DNA of 64,000 nucleotides from Cryptomeria japonica (lineage: Eukaryota > Streptophyta > Pinopsida > Cupressales > Cupressaceae): the NCBI RefSeq assembly GCF_030272615.1, contig NC_081410.1, forward strand, positions 120,528,640 through 120,592,639, in the 5' to 3' direction. Position numbers and translations under genes: made by a program. Below the pieces are notes generated by a model. The model was not told where the DNA came from and searched no databases. It saw nothing but the letters and a program-made list of their open reading frames with translations. Position 1 is the stretch's first letter, and each line of letters starts with the position of its first letter. Positions 46,717 to 59,226 of the stretch are shown one piece after another.

Positions 46717-48060
46717 AGTTTATAATAAATAATAAATATTTTAAATTAAAAAATAATTAAATAAAAATAAAACTATTTTTTTTAATTTATTAGAATTAAA
46801 ATATTAATAAAACATGTACCTAAAAAATATAATTAGTAGATTACAAACAACATTAACATTAATTGAATAAAAATCAAAATCCTAACTGGGCATGTTCTCA
46901 CATTATTTAGATCAAATCTTTGGGGATTATATTGTGTCTAATAACTTAATTGTAATTGTGGTTTTTTCTTTTTCAATTGGTTTGTTGCACCTTGGGCTAA
47001 AATTAAACCATAATTAAGTATTATAAGGGTTATAGTTAGGATTATTATAAAAGTACTAAATGACCTCTGCATGCACGGGCTGCATCTCAATTCTATACGT
47101 AACATGCCCCCCATACAAATAAAGAGATGGAACTAATCCAACTAGTAGGGTTGTTACTTCAATACCTAAGAAACTCCCTTTACCTCTGTTGTTGGTAGTG
47201 GTGCTTCAATCAATACTATCTTAGACTCTCTCCAATGCTGGAGAGAATGAGTTGGCCATGGACAGCTGAGGAGTCGGGAGTATGCAATCAGTGAGTCTGC
47301 TCCACTCCTCCTATCAAGGGTAAAGATGCTTCAGATCAAGATTGAGGAGTAGATTCTCCAAGCACATAGGGGGGCTTGGGCCTCCCCTCTATTGTCTGGT
47401 CATGGAGTTGTAGGATAGGCAGTTGTTCTCGCACCTCCAGTTCCACTGCCGAAGAATGAGAGAAGATGGGATGCCTTTGGTCTTGCCTCTGATGTTGGTT
47501 TAACCCACCCCGGTCTTGAAGCATAGCGTCTACTCCCGAGCTCCTACTTTCGGAAGGAAGGGACTAACTCGCCTTCACCCCCGGTTGGGCTACTCCTGTT
47601 AGGCTCCTACGACATCATCGGAGAGAGAGGCGTGAGAGGCAGGAATTGGAGAGGCGGGATACTAATCCGGTATAGACTACTTTTTATCGCCTGCACCCCA
47701 AGAGGGCGAGAAGACAAAGAGCAAATTTGACATTAATAATATATATTATTAGTACTTTTAAGTACAGTTCTATTTCTATGTAGGATTAAGTATTATTGGA
47801 TCTAAAATTATTAATCAAACCACCACAATATTTTTAAGCTTACAATTAACTATAAAATTATAATTTTTAAAATTCATAAACATTTATTATCTAATACAAT
47901 ACAATAAAATTAAATTGAATTAAAATTTTATTTAAAAATAAATCAACAATGACAATTATAATTTTAAAACAAGTGCCACGTACTGGCGAGTAATTGTCAT
48001 AATATTGTAATAAAAGTATTTGTTCTAATTTTTAATTATTATAATTTTGAATTATAATAA
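46717..48060. other. Intergenic spacer, mostly AT-rich, with a GC-richer island
   Basis: 46717-47060 and 47730-48060 are AT-rich and featureless. About 47070-47720 is distinctly richer in G and C (for example GGAAGGAAGGGACTAACTCG at 47552-47571). I see no convincing ORF, rRNA or tRNA in it. A small minus frame at 47336-47524 has no recognised motif. An organellar insertion is possible but untested. Confidence 0.6.
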
Positions 48061-48099
48061 AAATATTTGTTTTATTGAGATACGAGAGCGAATTTTCGC

Positions 48100-50199
48100 T
48101 ATGCAGGGGGGCATCTCGAAGTTTGGTTGGGGCGATGAAGCGGCAGTCGATCTGCTTCCACCTGAGGATCCGTTTGGTAGCAACATGGACCACGTGCATC
48201 AATGGGTTTTTTGGGGTGGGCAATGGGTGGGTATGGCCGTTCGACAAAGTGTTTCCTCTGACCTTCCTCAGCATGGTGCTCGAATTGGTCGCGAGGGTTT
48301 GCCTTGGGTTAAAAATTTCAGGTGAGATTTTTGTTCTTTCCCATCTTTTGGTTATTTTCGTGGGTTTTTTCGACAGAATGGGGGGCGGGGTCAAAAGACG
48401 GGGTCCAAGGCTCTCGGTGTTCGGTGACATGGCTCAAGGGTAGGAAATATTAGGGCTTCCCAAGCTGTAAATAAGGTACAGCATGGGATGGCAAATGAGG
48501 AAACTAGGGTTGCTTCTGCGAAGTAGATGTCGAGTGAGTTACATTCTTCTTCGCCGAAGGAAATTTCGGGGAAGCTATTGGTATTAATCACCCTCTGTCG
48601 AATTTCAAGATGGTTTCTTTGAAGTTGCATTCTATGTGGCTTCTAGTACCCTCAATTGATGTCTCTGATATTTCTTTGGGAAAGAAGGCCCGTGATCTTT
48701 AGGCACTAGCGGTCATTATTCAAGTTTGGGGTGACGCCATTCCTCTTTCAAAACTAGAGTGTAAAATCCATTTGCACTGGTATGGTACCTTATACTTTCA
48801 AGTTTTATCTGCAAGCTCTTTCATTATTGTGTTTGATTCTTCTGAAGATAGGGTTAAGGCTTTAGAGGTTCCATTTATTTGGTTGGGCAAAAATTTGATT
48901 TTTGTAGAAATTTGGAAGCCTTTCTTCGAGCCCTCTTGGGTTCCTTCCAAACAGGTTCCTTCCTGGTTTAAACTTCCTCAGTTGCCTTCTGAATTTGTTG
49001 AGTCTGATATTTTAAGGAAAATTGGGGATTCTTTTGGCAAGTTTTTATTGTCACATTCTGTTTTTGAGGATGGCTACTTTTTGGTCAAAATTTGTGTGTT
49101 AGTTGTTGCGAATGTTTCCCCTCCTTGAACTTGCAATATTCGGTCCCCTGCTGGTATTTGGCATCAAAAACTTGTTAGAGATTTAGTGGATTTTTCTCAT
49201 TCTTCAGTTGTTATGGATTCGGCTTTGTTTTTTTATATGAAAAAGATTAAATTTGCTTCTAGAATGCTTGACTCTTCAATTGACAAAAATCTTGAATCTT
49301 TTTCTTGGAATAAAGTGCAATCTGCTTTAAAAGACTCCAATATTTCATCTTTTATTCCTCCTTTGGATAAGAATGTTTCAGATGGGGTTAATCCATATTT
49401 AAATAATTGCTTTGTTCCTTCAAAGTCCTTGGGTTTTGATAAGGGCACCTGTGTGGATAATGTTAATTTCTTGTCTAATGTTGTTGGTAATATGTCTTCG
49501 AAATATGTGGGTCTAGAGAAAGATAAGTATGTCGCTAAGGGTACTTCTCTTCATGTTAGTCTTGCTAGTTTGGTTAAGAAGACCAATAGATTTGTGCCCC
49601 CTTAGGATGTTGATAGTCCTCTTATTGCCCCGGATGATCATCTTATTGCTCAAGTGCAAAATATTATTAACTATAATAACATTGCTCTAAACTTTGAACT
49701 GGCTGACAAAGTAATAACTTTGATTGCAGTTGATTTAGGTAGGTTGGATAATGACTTATTTGCTTTCCCTACTAATGACCCATTTGAATTGCTCAATTCG
49801 GAAAGGGCTATGGTTCCTTTTGTTCTTGAGGTTCCTCGAATTCTATTGGGGTTGAGGTCTTGGATCAAGGCAAGGATAAGGCCCTTGTTGGATCTGCTCC
49901 TCGAGGTTCCAATGGCTTACCTCTGATTCAGTCTCCACTTTCTCCTGCTTCTCCTTTTAGTACTCCTGTAAAGAGGGGTCGTAAGCCTAAACATGTTAAG
50001 ACACAGTTGGAAATTGATGCTGGTATCCAATCAACTCTTCTTTCTCCTTTGGATTCTTCCAAAAAGAAGAGGTCAAATAATCCTTTTAGTCCACTGGTTA
50101 CAAGAACCTTGGCTTCTAAAGGAGTTTTATGAGGGAAAGGTATCTCAAACTTCTTATTGTGAAAAGAGGGGAGTCGGTGCCTCCTCTCTAGGCCAATGA
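48100..50199 (+). pseudogene. LINE-C ORF1 with DUF4283-like domain
   Basis: The first frame is open from 48103 (MQGGISKFGWGDEAAVD) to 48325. The DUF4283-like core is at 48772-49128 (MHWYGTLYFQVLSASSFII, VPSWFKLPQLPSEFVESDIL, IGDSFGKFLLSHS). A Ser/Lys-rich tail follows at 49186-49605 and 49860-50132, with several frames needed. The last frame (49993-50199) ends in TGA, again overlapping the ORF2 ATG as ATGA at 50196-50199. Many stops make it a pseudogene. Confidence 0.78.
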
Positions 50200-51340
50200 A
50201 GATTATCTTGGAATGTTAGGGGCTTAAATGCCCCTAACAAAAGACGCTTGATTAAGTCCCAATTGGACTTAATGAAGTGTGATATTGTGATGGTACAAGA
50301 AACTAAGTTAAATTTATCTTCTGCAGAGCTGTTATTCTCCTCCTGGACGTCCTAGAAATTTTGTGCTTCTCCCTCTTTAGGGGCTTCGGGTGGGCTTGCT
50401 TTTCTTTGGAAACATTCTAGTGTGGATCTCTCTTTGGTTGCCTCTTCATCCAATTGGATGCTTGGACTAGTTAAGAGTAGGCTATCAGGTACTAAATTCT
50501 GGATTTTCAATATTTATGGTCATGTTGGGGTGGTGGAAAAAAGGAAACTTTGGGAGAGTTTAGCCTTGATTTCTTCTCCTTTGTTGGATGCCTTCTTGAT
50601 TTTGGGGGGTGACTTTAATGCAATTTCTTGTCTTGAAGAGAAAGCTGGGGGGATCATTCCAAATAAGCATACTATTACTGATTTTTGCCGCTTTATCAAT
50701 AATTTGAATTTAGTTGATTGTAAACCTCAAAATGGCCCTTTCACCTGGACTAATATGTGAAAAGATTTTTGTCAAATTGCTGAAAGGTTGGACTGGTTTT
50801 GGGTGTCTGACAATTGGTATAATTCTGGTCAGGACTTTTTTTTATCAGTCTTGCCTTTTACTGGGTCGGATCATTTTCATATCTTGTTTTCTATTCTTGA
50901 GGAAAGGGCTCCTAGGAAGCTTCCTTTCAAATTCGAGCCGATGTGGTTTAGGGACCAATCTTTTTTGCCTTTGTTAAAATAGTGGTGGCTATTTGCTCCA
51001 CATGTTAATGGATCAAGGATGTTTCAGATAGTTAAGAAATTGGCTTTTCTAAAAAGTAAGATTAGAGTTTGGAATTCTTTACATTTTAAGAATATTTTGG
51101 GGAAAAGGCTAGGATTCAGGAGGAAATAGAGCAGATTAATGAGATTACTTTGGTTTCGGGTATGACTCCTTTGTCCTTTGATAGGCTTAAATATTTGAAA
51201 GCACAATAGGAGAAAGTTTTGGCAAGGGAAGAATCTTATTGGAGGCAGAATTCTAGGGATCTTTGGTTATCAGAGGAGGATACGAATACCAAGTTTTTTC
51301 ACACTTCAACTAAGCTTAGGAGGTAGCGCAATAGAATATC
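50196..51340 (+). pseudogene. LINE-C ORF2 endonuclease and linker
   Basis: The ATG at 50196 is followed after a one-base shift by LSWNVRGLNAPNKRRLIKS and VMVQETKL. The frame at 50422-50760 has NIYGHVGVVEKRKLW, LILGGDFNAISCLEEKAGG and FTWTNM, then a stop. IAERLDWFWVSDNW and FTGSDHFHILF (intact SDH) follow at about 50770-50885. The linker SYWRQNSRDLWLSEEDTN is at about 51235-51290. These are all endonuclease motifs of L1-type LINEs. Confidence 0.9.
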
Positions 51341-52749
51341 TTATATTATTGATTCTAATGGGAGGATTTTATCAGATGAGGATGATATTGCTTCTGAAGC
51401 AGTTAATTTTTTTAAGTCTCTGCTCTTGGCTAAGCCTGTTTCCTTGGATAATACCTTTGTTAATTCGGTCCCCCCTCTTGTTAGTCAAGAGGACAATAGG
51501 GTGCTTATGGCTCCTTTTTCTTTGGATGAATTAAGGGGAGTGGTCTTTTCCATGCATCCGGAAAAGGCTCCAGGTCCGGATGGGTTTACAACCTTTTTTT
51601 TTTCAAAAGTGTTGGGATTTTGTGGGGAATAATGTCTTATTAGCCTTGGAAGAGTCTAGGCGGAATAGAACTATTTTGAAAGAACTCAACACTACTCTTA
51701 TTGCCATTATTCCTAAAGTGGATAATCCTAACTCCTTTTCTGATTTTCACCCTATTGCTCTTTGTAATACTTTATATAAGATTATTACCAAGGTGATTTC
51801 GGTTAGGCTGGCTAGGCTCCTTCCCAAGATTGTATCCATTGATCAAGGTGTCTTTGTTCCTGGTAGGGAAACCTCAGAGGGTGTGATTGTAGCTCATGAT
51901 ATTCTGCATTCCATTTTGCAACAGAAAACTTCGGCTATGATTCTTAAACTTGACGTGCTTAAAGCTTATGATTGGGTTAACTGGCAGTCTCTTGTTGTTG
52001 TTCTGAATCATTTTGGGTTTGCTCATAGTTGGATTAAATGGGTATTTTCTTGCATATCTTATGCTCATTTTTCAATTTTTATTAATGACTCTCCTTCTGG
52101 GTTTTTTTCTTCCTCTCGAGGGGTTAGGCAAGGGGATCCTCTTTCCCCTTTTTTGTTTATACTTTTGGTAGAAGCCCTAAGAAGGGCCATTTTTTATGCT
52201 AGATCAACTGGTCTGTGGAGTGGTATTAAAATAGATGGATATCCTTCTTCGCAATCCCATTGTCTTTTTGTGGATGATACTCTTCTGTTTGGTTCTGCCT
52301 CTTTGACAGAGGCTAGAGTTATCAAGAAGATCATTGTTGATTACTCTTCTTTTTCTAGGCAGAAAGTTAATAATTTGAAATCAAAGGTCTTTTTTCTAAA
52401 TGTATGCCCTCTGGTTAAGAATAGGCTCACTCAATTTTGGGGTTTTCAAGTGGGTGCCTTCCCTTGTAAATACTTAGGCATTCCTTTTTTTGTTGGTTCG
52501 GATAAGGCTATTTTTGGGGATAAAGTGGTCCATGCAATATCTTCCAGAATTTTTTCCTGGAATCATAAATGGCTTACATTGGCTGGTAAGATTCTTTTGA
52601 TTAAGTCGGTTCTTAATGCCATTCCTACTTACTTGATGTCTATTTTGAAAACTCCCCCCAAAGTTGTCCAAGACCTCAAGGTGTCTTTAAGATCCTTTCT
52701 TTGGAATGATAACATTGGGGGTAAAAAGAAGCTTCCCCTTTTAGCCTAG
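51341..52749 (+). pseudogene. LINE-C ORF2 reverse transcriptase
   Basis: The N-terminal part ends with EKAPGPDGFTTFFF at a T10 run (51594-51603), where the frame shifts. The rest is open to 52749: QKCWDFVGNNVLLALEES, TLIAIIPKVDNPNSFSDFHP, IALCNTLYKIITKVIS, IDQGVFVPGRETSEGVI, LKLDVLKAYDWVNW, RGVRQGDPLSPFLFIL, HCLFVDDTLLFGSA (active site FVDD) and CKYLGIPFFVGSDK. The RT domain is therefore nearly intact apart from the homopolymer shift and a TAG at its end. Confidence 0.93.
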
Positions 52750-54424
52750 GATAAAGTTTGCCTTCCTAAGGAGCTGGGAGGTGTGGGTATCCGAGATTTA
52801 GTTTCCCAGAATAAGGCATTGGGGGCTAAACTTGTTTGGAAACTATACATGGATCCATTAAGTAAATGGGCTTCTATTATGTTTGTGAAGTATCTAAGGG
52901 GGGCTCCTAGAGAAAGGATTTTAACAGCCTCATCTCTTCCGAAAGGATCAGCTTTTAGGAATTTTATGGTTAGCTGTAGATCAATTATCCTTCTACACCT
53001 TTCTTGGGTTGTCCATAATGGGAAGAAGGCCCGGTTTTGGGATGAAGTTTGGAATGGTCATCCTATACTATCTTCCATTCAGGATTGGTCACATTTGTCT
53101 GATATCATTTCCGGTCTTTGTTGCTGATTATGTTGATATTGATTCCTCAGGTCCTTACCCAGTATCTCGATGGAAGCCTATTGCTTTTCTGCCCATTGAT
53201 AATGATCTTAGAGTTGCTTTCGAGGTAGAGCTTTAGAAAATATCTCTTTTGTTTCAAGATAAAGATGATATCTTGGTTTGGACTAAGAGTGCTTCAGGCT
53301 CTTATTAAGTAAAGGAGGGGTATAAGTCCTTGTCCCAGTCCTCTTCTTCCTCTCCTTGGCCTTCTCATCTTTTCTGGCATTCAGCTTGTCTTCCTAGAGC
53401 TGGGTCTTTTGCTTGGCTGGCATTTCAAGATAGATTTTTCACCAAGATGAGACTGGATAGGCTTGGGATTACTGCAGTTTTCCCTTGTGTGTTTTGTGGA
53501 TATTGTATGGAATCCATGGATCATGTGTTCTTGCATTGTCCGTTTGCTCTGGATTGTTGGTATTGGTTGTTTGGTATGCTTGGTTGGTCTTCTACCATTG
53601 GTCCTAATTTATTGTCGCATTTCATGGCTTGGCCTTTGCTGTATTCATCCTCTTTTTATTCCTCGCTTTGGATAGTGGCTCCTTCTATTGTCATTTGGAA
53701 CATCTGGCTGGAGAGGAACTCTAAGATTTTTAAGCATAAATCAGCTTCATTAGAGGATGTACTTGACAAGATTTTATCCTCCATTTTTGAGGTGGTGCTT
53801 TCTTACATTTACAAAAAATTGGAACGTCTAAGGTCCTTTTCTCATTGGGATAATTGGGTAACCTGGAAATGGAGATCACTTCGAGCCATTCCTTCCCATT
53901 GGGCTTTAATAACTAGATTATCCTCACTTGCCAAACGTAGGATAGCTAAATGGATGCCTTCCCCCCAATTCTCATTCAAATTAAATTTTGACGGGGCTAC
54001 TAAGGGTAATCTGTGGTTGTCAGGGATTGGGGTGGTCATCTTTGATCATAATTCTAAGATTGTTAAAGTTGTGGGTAAATCTATTAGTATTGGCTCTAAC
54101 AATGTTGTTGAATTTTAGGCGTTATCTTTTGGTCTTGATCTGGCCATTTCTTTGGACATTAAGGATATCATCATTGAAGGGGATTCAATGTTGGTCTTTC
54201 AAGTGGTCTCTGCTAAGAAATGTGTTTCCTGGCATTTACAGTACTTGTTAGAGAGTATTCTTGCACAGTTGAAGTGTTTTTCTACCTTTACTATATCTCA
54301 CTGTTATAGGGAGATAAATATTATTGCAGATTACTTGGCTAACAAGGTTGTTGTTGAATGTGCTAAGTATTTGGAAGTTCCCCATCGGGATATCCCTGCT
54401 TCTTGCATTAGTATTCTTCTTTAA
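52750..54424 (+). pseudogene. LINE-C ORF2 zf-RVT and RNase H region
   Basis: The post-RT block is at 52783-53127 (LGAKLVWKLYMDPLSKW, LSWVVHNGKKARFWDEVWNG). zf-RVT lies in 53330-54118 (SFAWLAFQDRFFTKMRLDRL, CVFCGYCMESMDHVFLHCPF), then WNIWLERNSKIFK. RNase H starts FKLNFDGATKGNLW (about 53978). A TAG after NNVVEF (54116-54118) interrupts it, and it resumes with IIIEGDSMLVFQVV and HCYREINIIADYLANK to 54424. The GNPG loop reads GNLW. Confidence 0.9.
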
Positions 54425-55890
54425 GTTTGGTTGGTCACGGTTTGTAGCCTTCATCACACTCCTTGCTGGGTGTGGTTTTTCTTTCGTGTATTACATCAGG
54501 GAGGGTGTTGTCTGGCCTTATGGAAACATTTTTTTTATGGCATACTCGGTAAGTATTTCCTCATGGAGCAAGGAGGGTGTTGATGCTACATTCGCTTGGC
54601 TTGTACCCTATCTGTTGAATTGGCCAAGTTTCTGATATGGCTTACCATTGCTTGGTTGGTTGTGATGTATTTAATTTTTTGTGGGATTGATGTTTCCTAT
54701 TTCTCATGATATTATTCTGCTTTTCTAGCTTTTAAGGTGGCAGCATGAATATTTGGGCTTGAGATGCTCATTACTTGGGATCATTTACTTGTGATCATTA
54801 CTTGTGTGCCTGTTGTTTTGAATGGGCATATTCTTATCATTACACTTTTCAAGTTGGCGATTTTGATTGGTAATCATGCTGAGGTAAGTTTGTGGTGGAT
54901 GATTTGCTTATCATTGCTTGGTTGTCTTCCCATTTCACCGTTCACTTGCATGATTGTGTAATGATGGTTGCTTTGAGATGGCAGAGTCTTCTCTGTTGAT
55001 TGTTTCTGATTTGGTAATTAGTGGGGGATGAGCTTTTGGGTGTCTTCATTTTTCTAGCTTGGTTTTTTCTTTCATGACTATAATTATGTTGATCTTGTTA
55101 TGCTTACTCCTCTTGCGTGTTGCTTTGTTTGTCATAGTAAGGAATGTTGGTTACTGCTCATTTGATGAGGCTTCATGCTTGGTTTTGGTTATTTTCATGA
55201 TGATACTTCTATTGGATTGGTTTATATCTGGGCTATGTTGATGCTATTCTCATGTTTTTCCTTCTGTGGCATTGCTTCTTTTGTGTTAAGATGTTTTGTT
55301 TTATTCGGAAGACTTTGGTTAGGTTTGGAGGATGGTGGTTGTCTTTGAGATCTTGGAACTTGTAGATAGTTTGGTATACTAGATGGTTTCTCATCTTTCT
55401 GCTCTTTTCTTGGTTGTTTTTGTGGGCTATTTTGTGGCTTGGCCTTATTGTGGTTCCTCGGGGTCTTCAGCATCCTCCCCTTCTCCTTCTTTGGATTATA
55501 TTATGTTTGCTCACGATGTTTGTCTTGGCAGGATGTCTTATAATAATTTCTCTTCTGGTTTTTGGTATCATACTAATCAGTGGATTGGAGAAATGTGCTT
55601 CATAGACAGGGGTGGCTCGGGTTCGAATCTTATTGGTTGATCTTTTGGTTTTTTGGACGGATGTTGTTCTTCCTGGTGTTTCACATTGATAGTTTCCTCT
55701 TGTATGCCTCTTCTGGTAGCTTCCTTTATATCTAATGAGGCTTGTTATGTAATTGGGAAGGGATTTTTGGTGGATTGTGCCCATGTGCTTCTTGTAATGG
55801 GTAGATAGGCTTGTGTTATTTGAGCAATACTAAAGGGTTTTCTTACTGCTTCTTTCCCTTCAGTGCTCTTTGAACCAAACACCCTGTAAA
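54425..55890 (+). other. LINE-C 3' region, no supported gene
   Basis: This is 1.5 kb of T/G-rich DNA between RNase H and the A-tail. Several short frames exist, the longest at 55383-55640, with hydrophobic residues set by the T-rich composition. I could not align them with the ORF3-like frames of LINE-B, LINE-E or LINE-F. Confidence 0.6.
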
Positions 55891-55935
55891 AAAACAAAAA
55901 ATATTAATATAATTCAGTGGTTTATCCACTTTTAT

Positions 55936-55937
<2 letters not shown>

Positions 55938-55971
<34 letters not shown>
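55938..55971. repeat. (AT)n microsatellite
   Basis: A pure AT dinucleotide run of about 17 units lies just after the LINE-C tail. Confidence 0.95.
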
Positions 55972-55983
<12 letters not shown>

Positions 55984-56053
55984 ATTATTATGATTTTGAA
56001 TTATTATTATTTTAAGACTATATTTATGTAATATTAATTATAACTCTTATTTT

Positions 56054-56924
56054 GCTTTACGTTGAAAATAGAGAAGAAGCTAGTGCCTTTTGTGGGCAGG
56101 GTCACAAATAGATGATTGCAGGGTCTTTTTTGTTCAAGGATGAAATATTAGTGCAAGCAGTGAAGTTAATTATGGGGGAGGGGATTGCACATATTGGCCA
56201 TAGGTACATGACAAATATGGAGATATACTCCCTAATTGCAGCATGGGGTTTAGAGTTTGAGGACTCGGTGGACATGGTGAAGAGGCTTGTGTGAGATTTA
56301 ATATCAGAAGAGTGTCTGTTGGGCATGGATTCTATTTTCGAATGGGCTATCCCTGGAGTGAGCATTGATGTCTCTAAAGGTGTGGATGTGTCAGTGAATT
56401 ATTTACCTTTTGTTCGATGGAAAGAAGATGATTTGAAGGCAAGATTCAGGGCTTTGGCAAAATGAGGTTGGGAGGCCTTGAAGACTTTTGTAGAGTTGAT
56501 GATAGTGGAAGATGTGCTAAGAGCAGCAAATAAGATGGCCAGGGTGGAGGCAGGTCAAGAGCTAAGGTCGAGGAAGAGAACAATGGACACAGTGCTGGTT
56601 TTGTCCAGGTTTCAAGATGATTTTGATGCAAAAAGTTAAATGCAAAGTTTCATTTAGTGTTTCTCAGATCTGCTAGTAGTATTGGTCTAGGGTTGTGAAT
56701 ATGCATTTTAATGAATGCCTGAACTTTGATGGTTATTGAGCAGATAACATGCTCGCTATGATGTTTTTGAGGGAGGACTTTGTGGGGGTTTTTTTGTGTG
56801 TATTTTCCAGATTTTGATCGCATGTGTGGTCTGTTTTTTTTATGGCCAGGGTGGATGCATTATACTTTATGTTATTTTATTTTTTAAATATTAATAAAAT
56901 ATATCTATTACCGACCAAAAAAAA
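56054..56924 (+). mobile_element. LINE-E: short LINE 3' end with TSD
   Basis: TATAACTCTTATTTT at 56039-56053 is repeated with one change at 56925-56939. The insert ends ACCGACCAAAAAAAA, similar to LINE-F. Only the ORF3-like frame and 3' UTR are present, so the copy is strongly 5'-truncated. The flanks rejoin into one AT-rich repeat resembling 24184-24260 and 7868-7980. Confidence 0.85.
56112..56638 (+). pseudogene. LINE-E ORF3-like frame, homologous to LINE-F
   Basis: The frame starts MIAGSFLFKDEILVQAVK and runs through a TGA at 56292-56294 and another near 56462 to about 56638. Motifs in order are MTNMEIYSLIAAWGLEF, FEWAIPG, LPFVRWKEDDLKARF, GWEALKTFVELM and LRSRKRTMD. The same motifs occur in the same order in LINE-F at 26282-26752. 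No known domain is apparent. Because the two copies inserted separately, the shared frame belongs to the element and is not flanking DNA. Confidence 0.55.
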
Positions 56925-57084
56925 TATAACTCTTACTTTAATAAAATAATATAAATAATTATAATATAATACAAATTTTACATTGAAAATATATATTTTT
57001 TATTAAGAGTGCAATCCTAATTTAATTTAAATAATCTATATAATTATAATTATAATAATAAAATTATTTTTCTCTTTATCAAAA

Positions 57085-59226
57085 TCTGCTCTGAATGGGT
57101 CGCAACTTGCAAAACCCAGCAACGAACAGTTTTAGGGCTTTCAATACGGTTCAATCATGTGATCCTGCTCGAGCTGGGAAGTGGCATACTACAAATAGAT
57201 TTGCAGTCCTGGGTCGTCGTCCTCCCTCAGCCTTTGAGAAAAATACTCTGAAACAAATCAATAAGCTTTCTGCGGTAAATTCCCATGGGAGGGAATGGTG
57301 ACCTCAGGACTCGCACCCTGATCTCATACTGGATGGGCAAAATAACCATGGATGGCAGGAGGTTAGAGGCAAGGGATCCCAAAGGACAATGTTTGCTCAA
57401 TCCAGGGTGGAGCAATTGGGTGAAATTGGAAGTTTCATAAGGAATAGCCTTGGTGATCAAGTGTGGATTGCCCTCATCACCTCCAAAATGGTTGGATTCA
57501 CATCAGGAGCCAATTTGATTCCCCTTGGCAAAAAGCATCGCCCAAAGCTTGCCTTGAACCTTCCACTCACTTCTGCCCGATCCAAGAATGTAACACACTT
57601 AGGGTTTGGTCCTAAATTTGACATTTGTCATAATTCAGTGCGCCACCAACACCGAGCTAATCCTATCTTGGGTAATGATATTGCCAAATCCCCTAAGATA
57701 TCAAGGATTTATAAGCCCAGACATATTGTTGACCATCGAGCAAGGCAATTCAATGGGGAATTTGGCCCTAATGCACGTGTTTGGCATAATACCATTAACA
57801 GAGTAAACCCTAGGATGATATATAATGGAGGTCCCAATCTGGAAGTAAGAGAAGATAATTTTGCCAAGAGATTAAGGGATCGCTGCATAAAATTAGGTAT
57901 TTTTGCCAAATGGGGTGGGAACGGGCAACCTATTGGGAAAATTGCTAGCTGGTGGGAGACAGAATATGTGGGCTAGGTAAGTATTAGTACCCTCTCCAAT
58001 GACTTTCTTTACATTGATTGTAAACATGTAGCTCTAAAACATGAATTATTATCTAGGGATCCCATGTTTTATCAAAGCTATAACTTCATTTTTATTGACT
58101 GGCATCCAAATTTCAAACCTAGCTTATATAAATTTAATAAGATGCCAAAATGGATTATACTAAGAAACCTTCCTATTGAACTTTTGCATTCCGAGGTTCT
58201 TTTCAAAATAGGAGATAAATTAGGAGGTTTTATAGGCTCGGAAGAGACATGGTCCCGCTCCGTTGATCTCAAAATGTTAGTAAACTTAGATATTGATTTA
58301 TCTCAGCCGAGAAGTATAGATTTTATCACATCTAATGTTAAATGTTGCATCAACCTTGAATTCTATATTGGACCAATTTCTGACAATATTGCCTATAGAC
58401 TAAGGGATCCCCTTGTCAATAAGAATCCACCATGTGTTTTACCCACTGAGATCAAAGATACCGTCATATGTTTTAATAATGACAAAGGAGGATTCAATGT
58501 TAGGGTGAACCCTTCTAAATAGGAAGGTGCTATCAATCAACCTAGTTGTCCAACTAAGGTAGAAGAAGGGGAAATTATGGAGAATTAGATGCTTGGCAAA
58601 CCGTCTGAATCTACGATTCTTAAGGAGGGAAATGAGACAATGATGGTCTTGCAAAATGGAGTATCAACTAAAGATGATATAGAAATTTCTCGTGCTTCCT
58701 AGAAAAATGTCACTTTGGACACCCCCAATTTTACTCAATCCCCAAGGATATCTCCTCCCCTGATAAATGGACCTTAGAAGGATATATCACGAAACCCTCT
58801 CAAGGATGTCTATCTAGATAAAAATGTACCTATCTCTACTAATGTAGTTCTGAAGAAGGAAATGTCTTAGGAGGATGATGTTCTCAAAGATTATATTATA
58901 AATGGATCCAATATGGGGGTTGAGAGAGAGTTAGAGGGAGGGGAGATATCGAAAGAGGTGATTTTGGGGTTTGTCCCCCCGGTTGTATAGGAGGAAGATA
59001 GGCAGGGAAATCGAGAATCTCTGAAGCATAAGGTAGGTCATTTGGAAGAAGACCCTTCATTGTTACAGAAGCTAAGGGTTGGGGTATCTGTATCTGTGGA
59101 GGATGAGGATAATGAGAACAAGACATGTTTCAATCAACCAAGTTTGCAATGATATCATCAGTGATCTTTTGGATAGGTTTATAGAGGAAATTGTTGATGA
59201 GGATGAAATAGCCTTGCAAAAGCAAG
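57085..59226 (+). mobile_element. LINE-D: 5' part of a LINE (ORF1), cut by an LTR element at 59227
   Basis: An ORF1 with a DUF4283-like domain is present; ORF2 is not seen because a minus-strand LTR starts at 59227. AT-rich DNA precedes it. The 5' boundary is placed just before the ATG at 57095 and is approximate. Confidence 0.78.
57095..59226 (+). pseudogene. LINE-D ORF1 with DUF4283-like domain, many TAG stops
   Basis: One frame runs from ATG 57095 (MGRNLQNPATNSF) for about 2 kb. It is interrupted only by TGA 57299 and TAG at 57974, 58520, 58586, 58700, 58775, 58868 and 58988. The DUF4283-like part is at about 57990-58330 (FIFIDWHPNFKPSL, MPKWIILRNLPIELLHSEVL, FKIGDKLGGFIGSEETW). The end is acidic (IISDLLDRFIEEIVDEDEIA near 59143-59205) after a shift. 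It starts like LINE-A ORF1 (MGR). The interrupting LTR lies immediately after the last codons. Confidence 0.85.

Larger units (their letters stand above)
48060..55905 (+). mobile_element. LINE-C: plant L1-type LINE with RNase H, heavily mutated
   Basis: The order is ORF1 (about 48100-50199), ORF2 (50196-54424), a 1.5-kb 3' region and an A-rich tail (CCCTGTAAAAAAACAAAAAA near 55884-55904). Codon use is T-rich, unlike LINE-B, so they are different families. The outer ends are approximate: AAAAATATT occurs near both ends (about 48058 and 55902) but is too simple to prove a TSD. Confidence 0.88.

Noticed and set aside
48026-56012. Similar AT-rich words on both sides of LINE-C as a long target-site duplication
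   Set aside because: They are better explained by the dispersed AT-rich repeat family; no exact duplication abuts the element ends.
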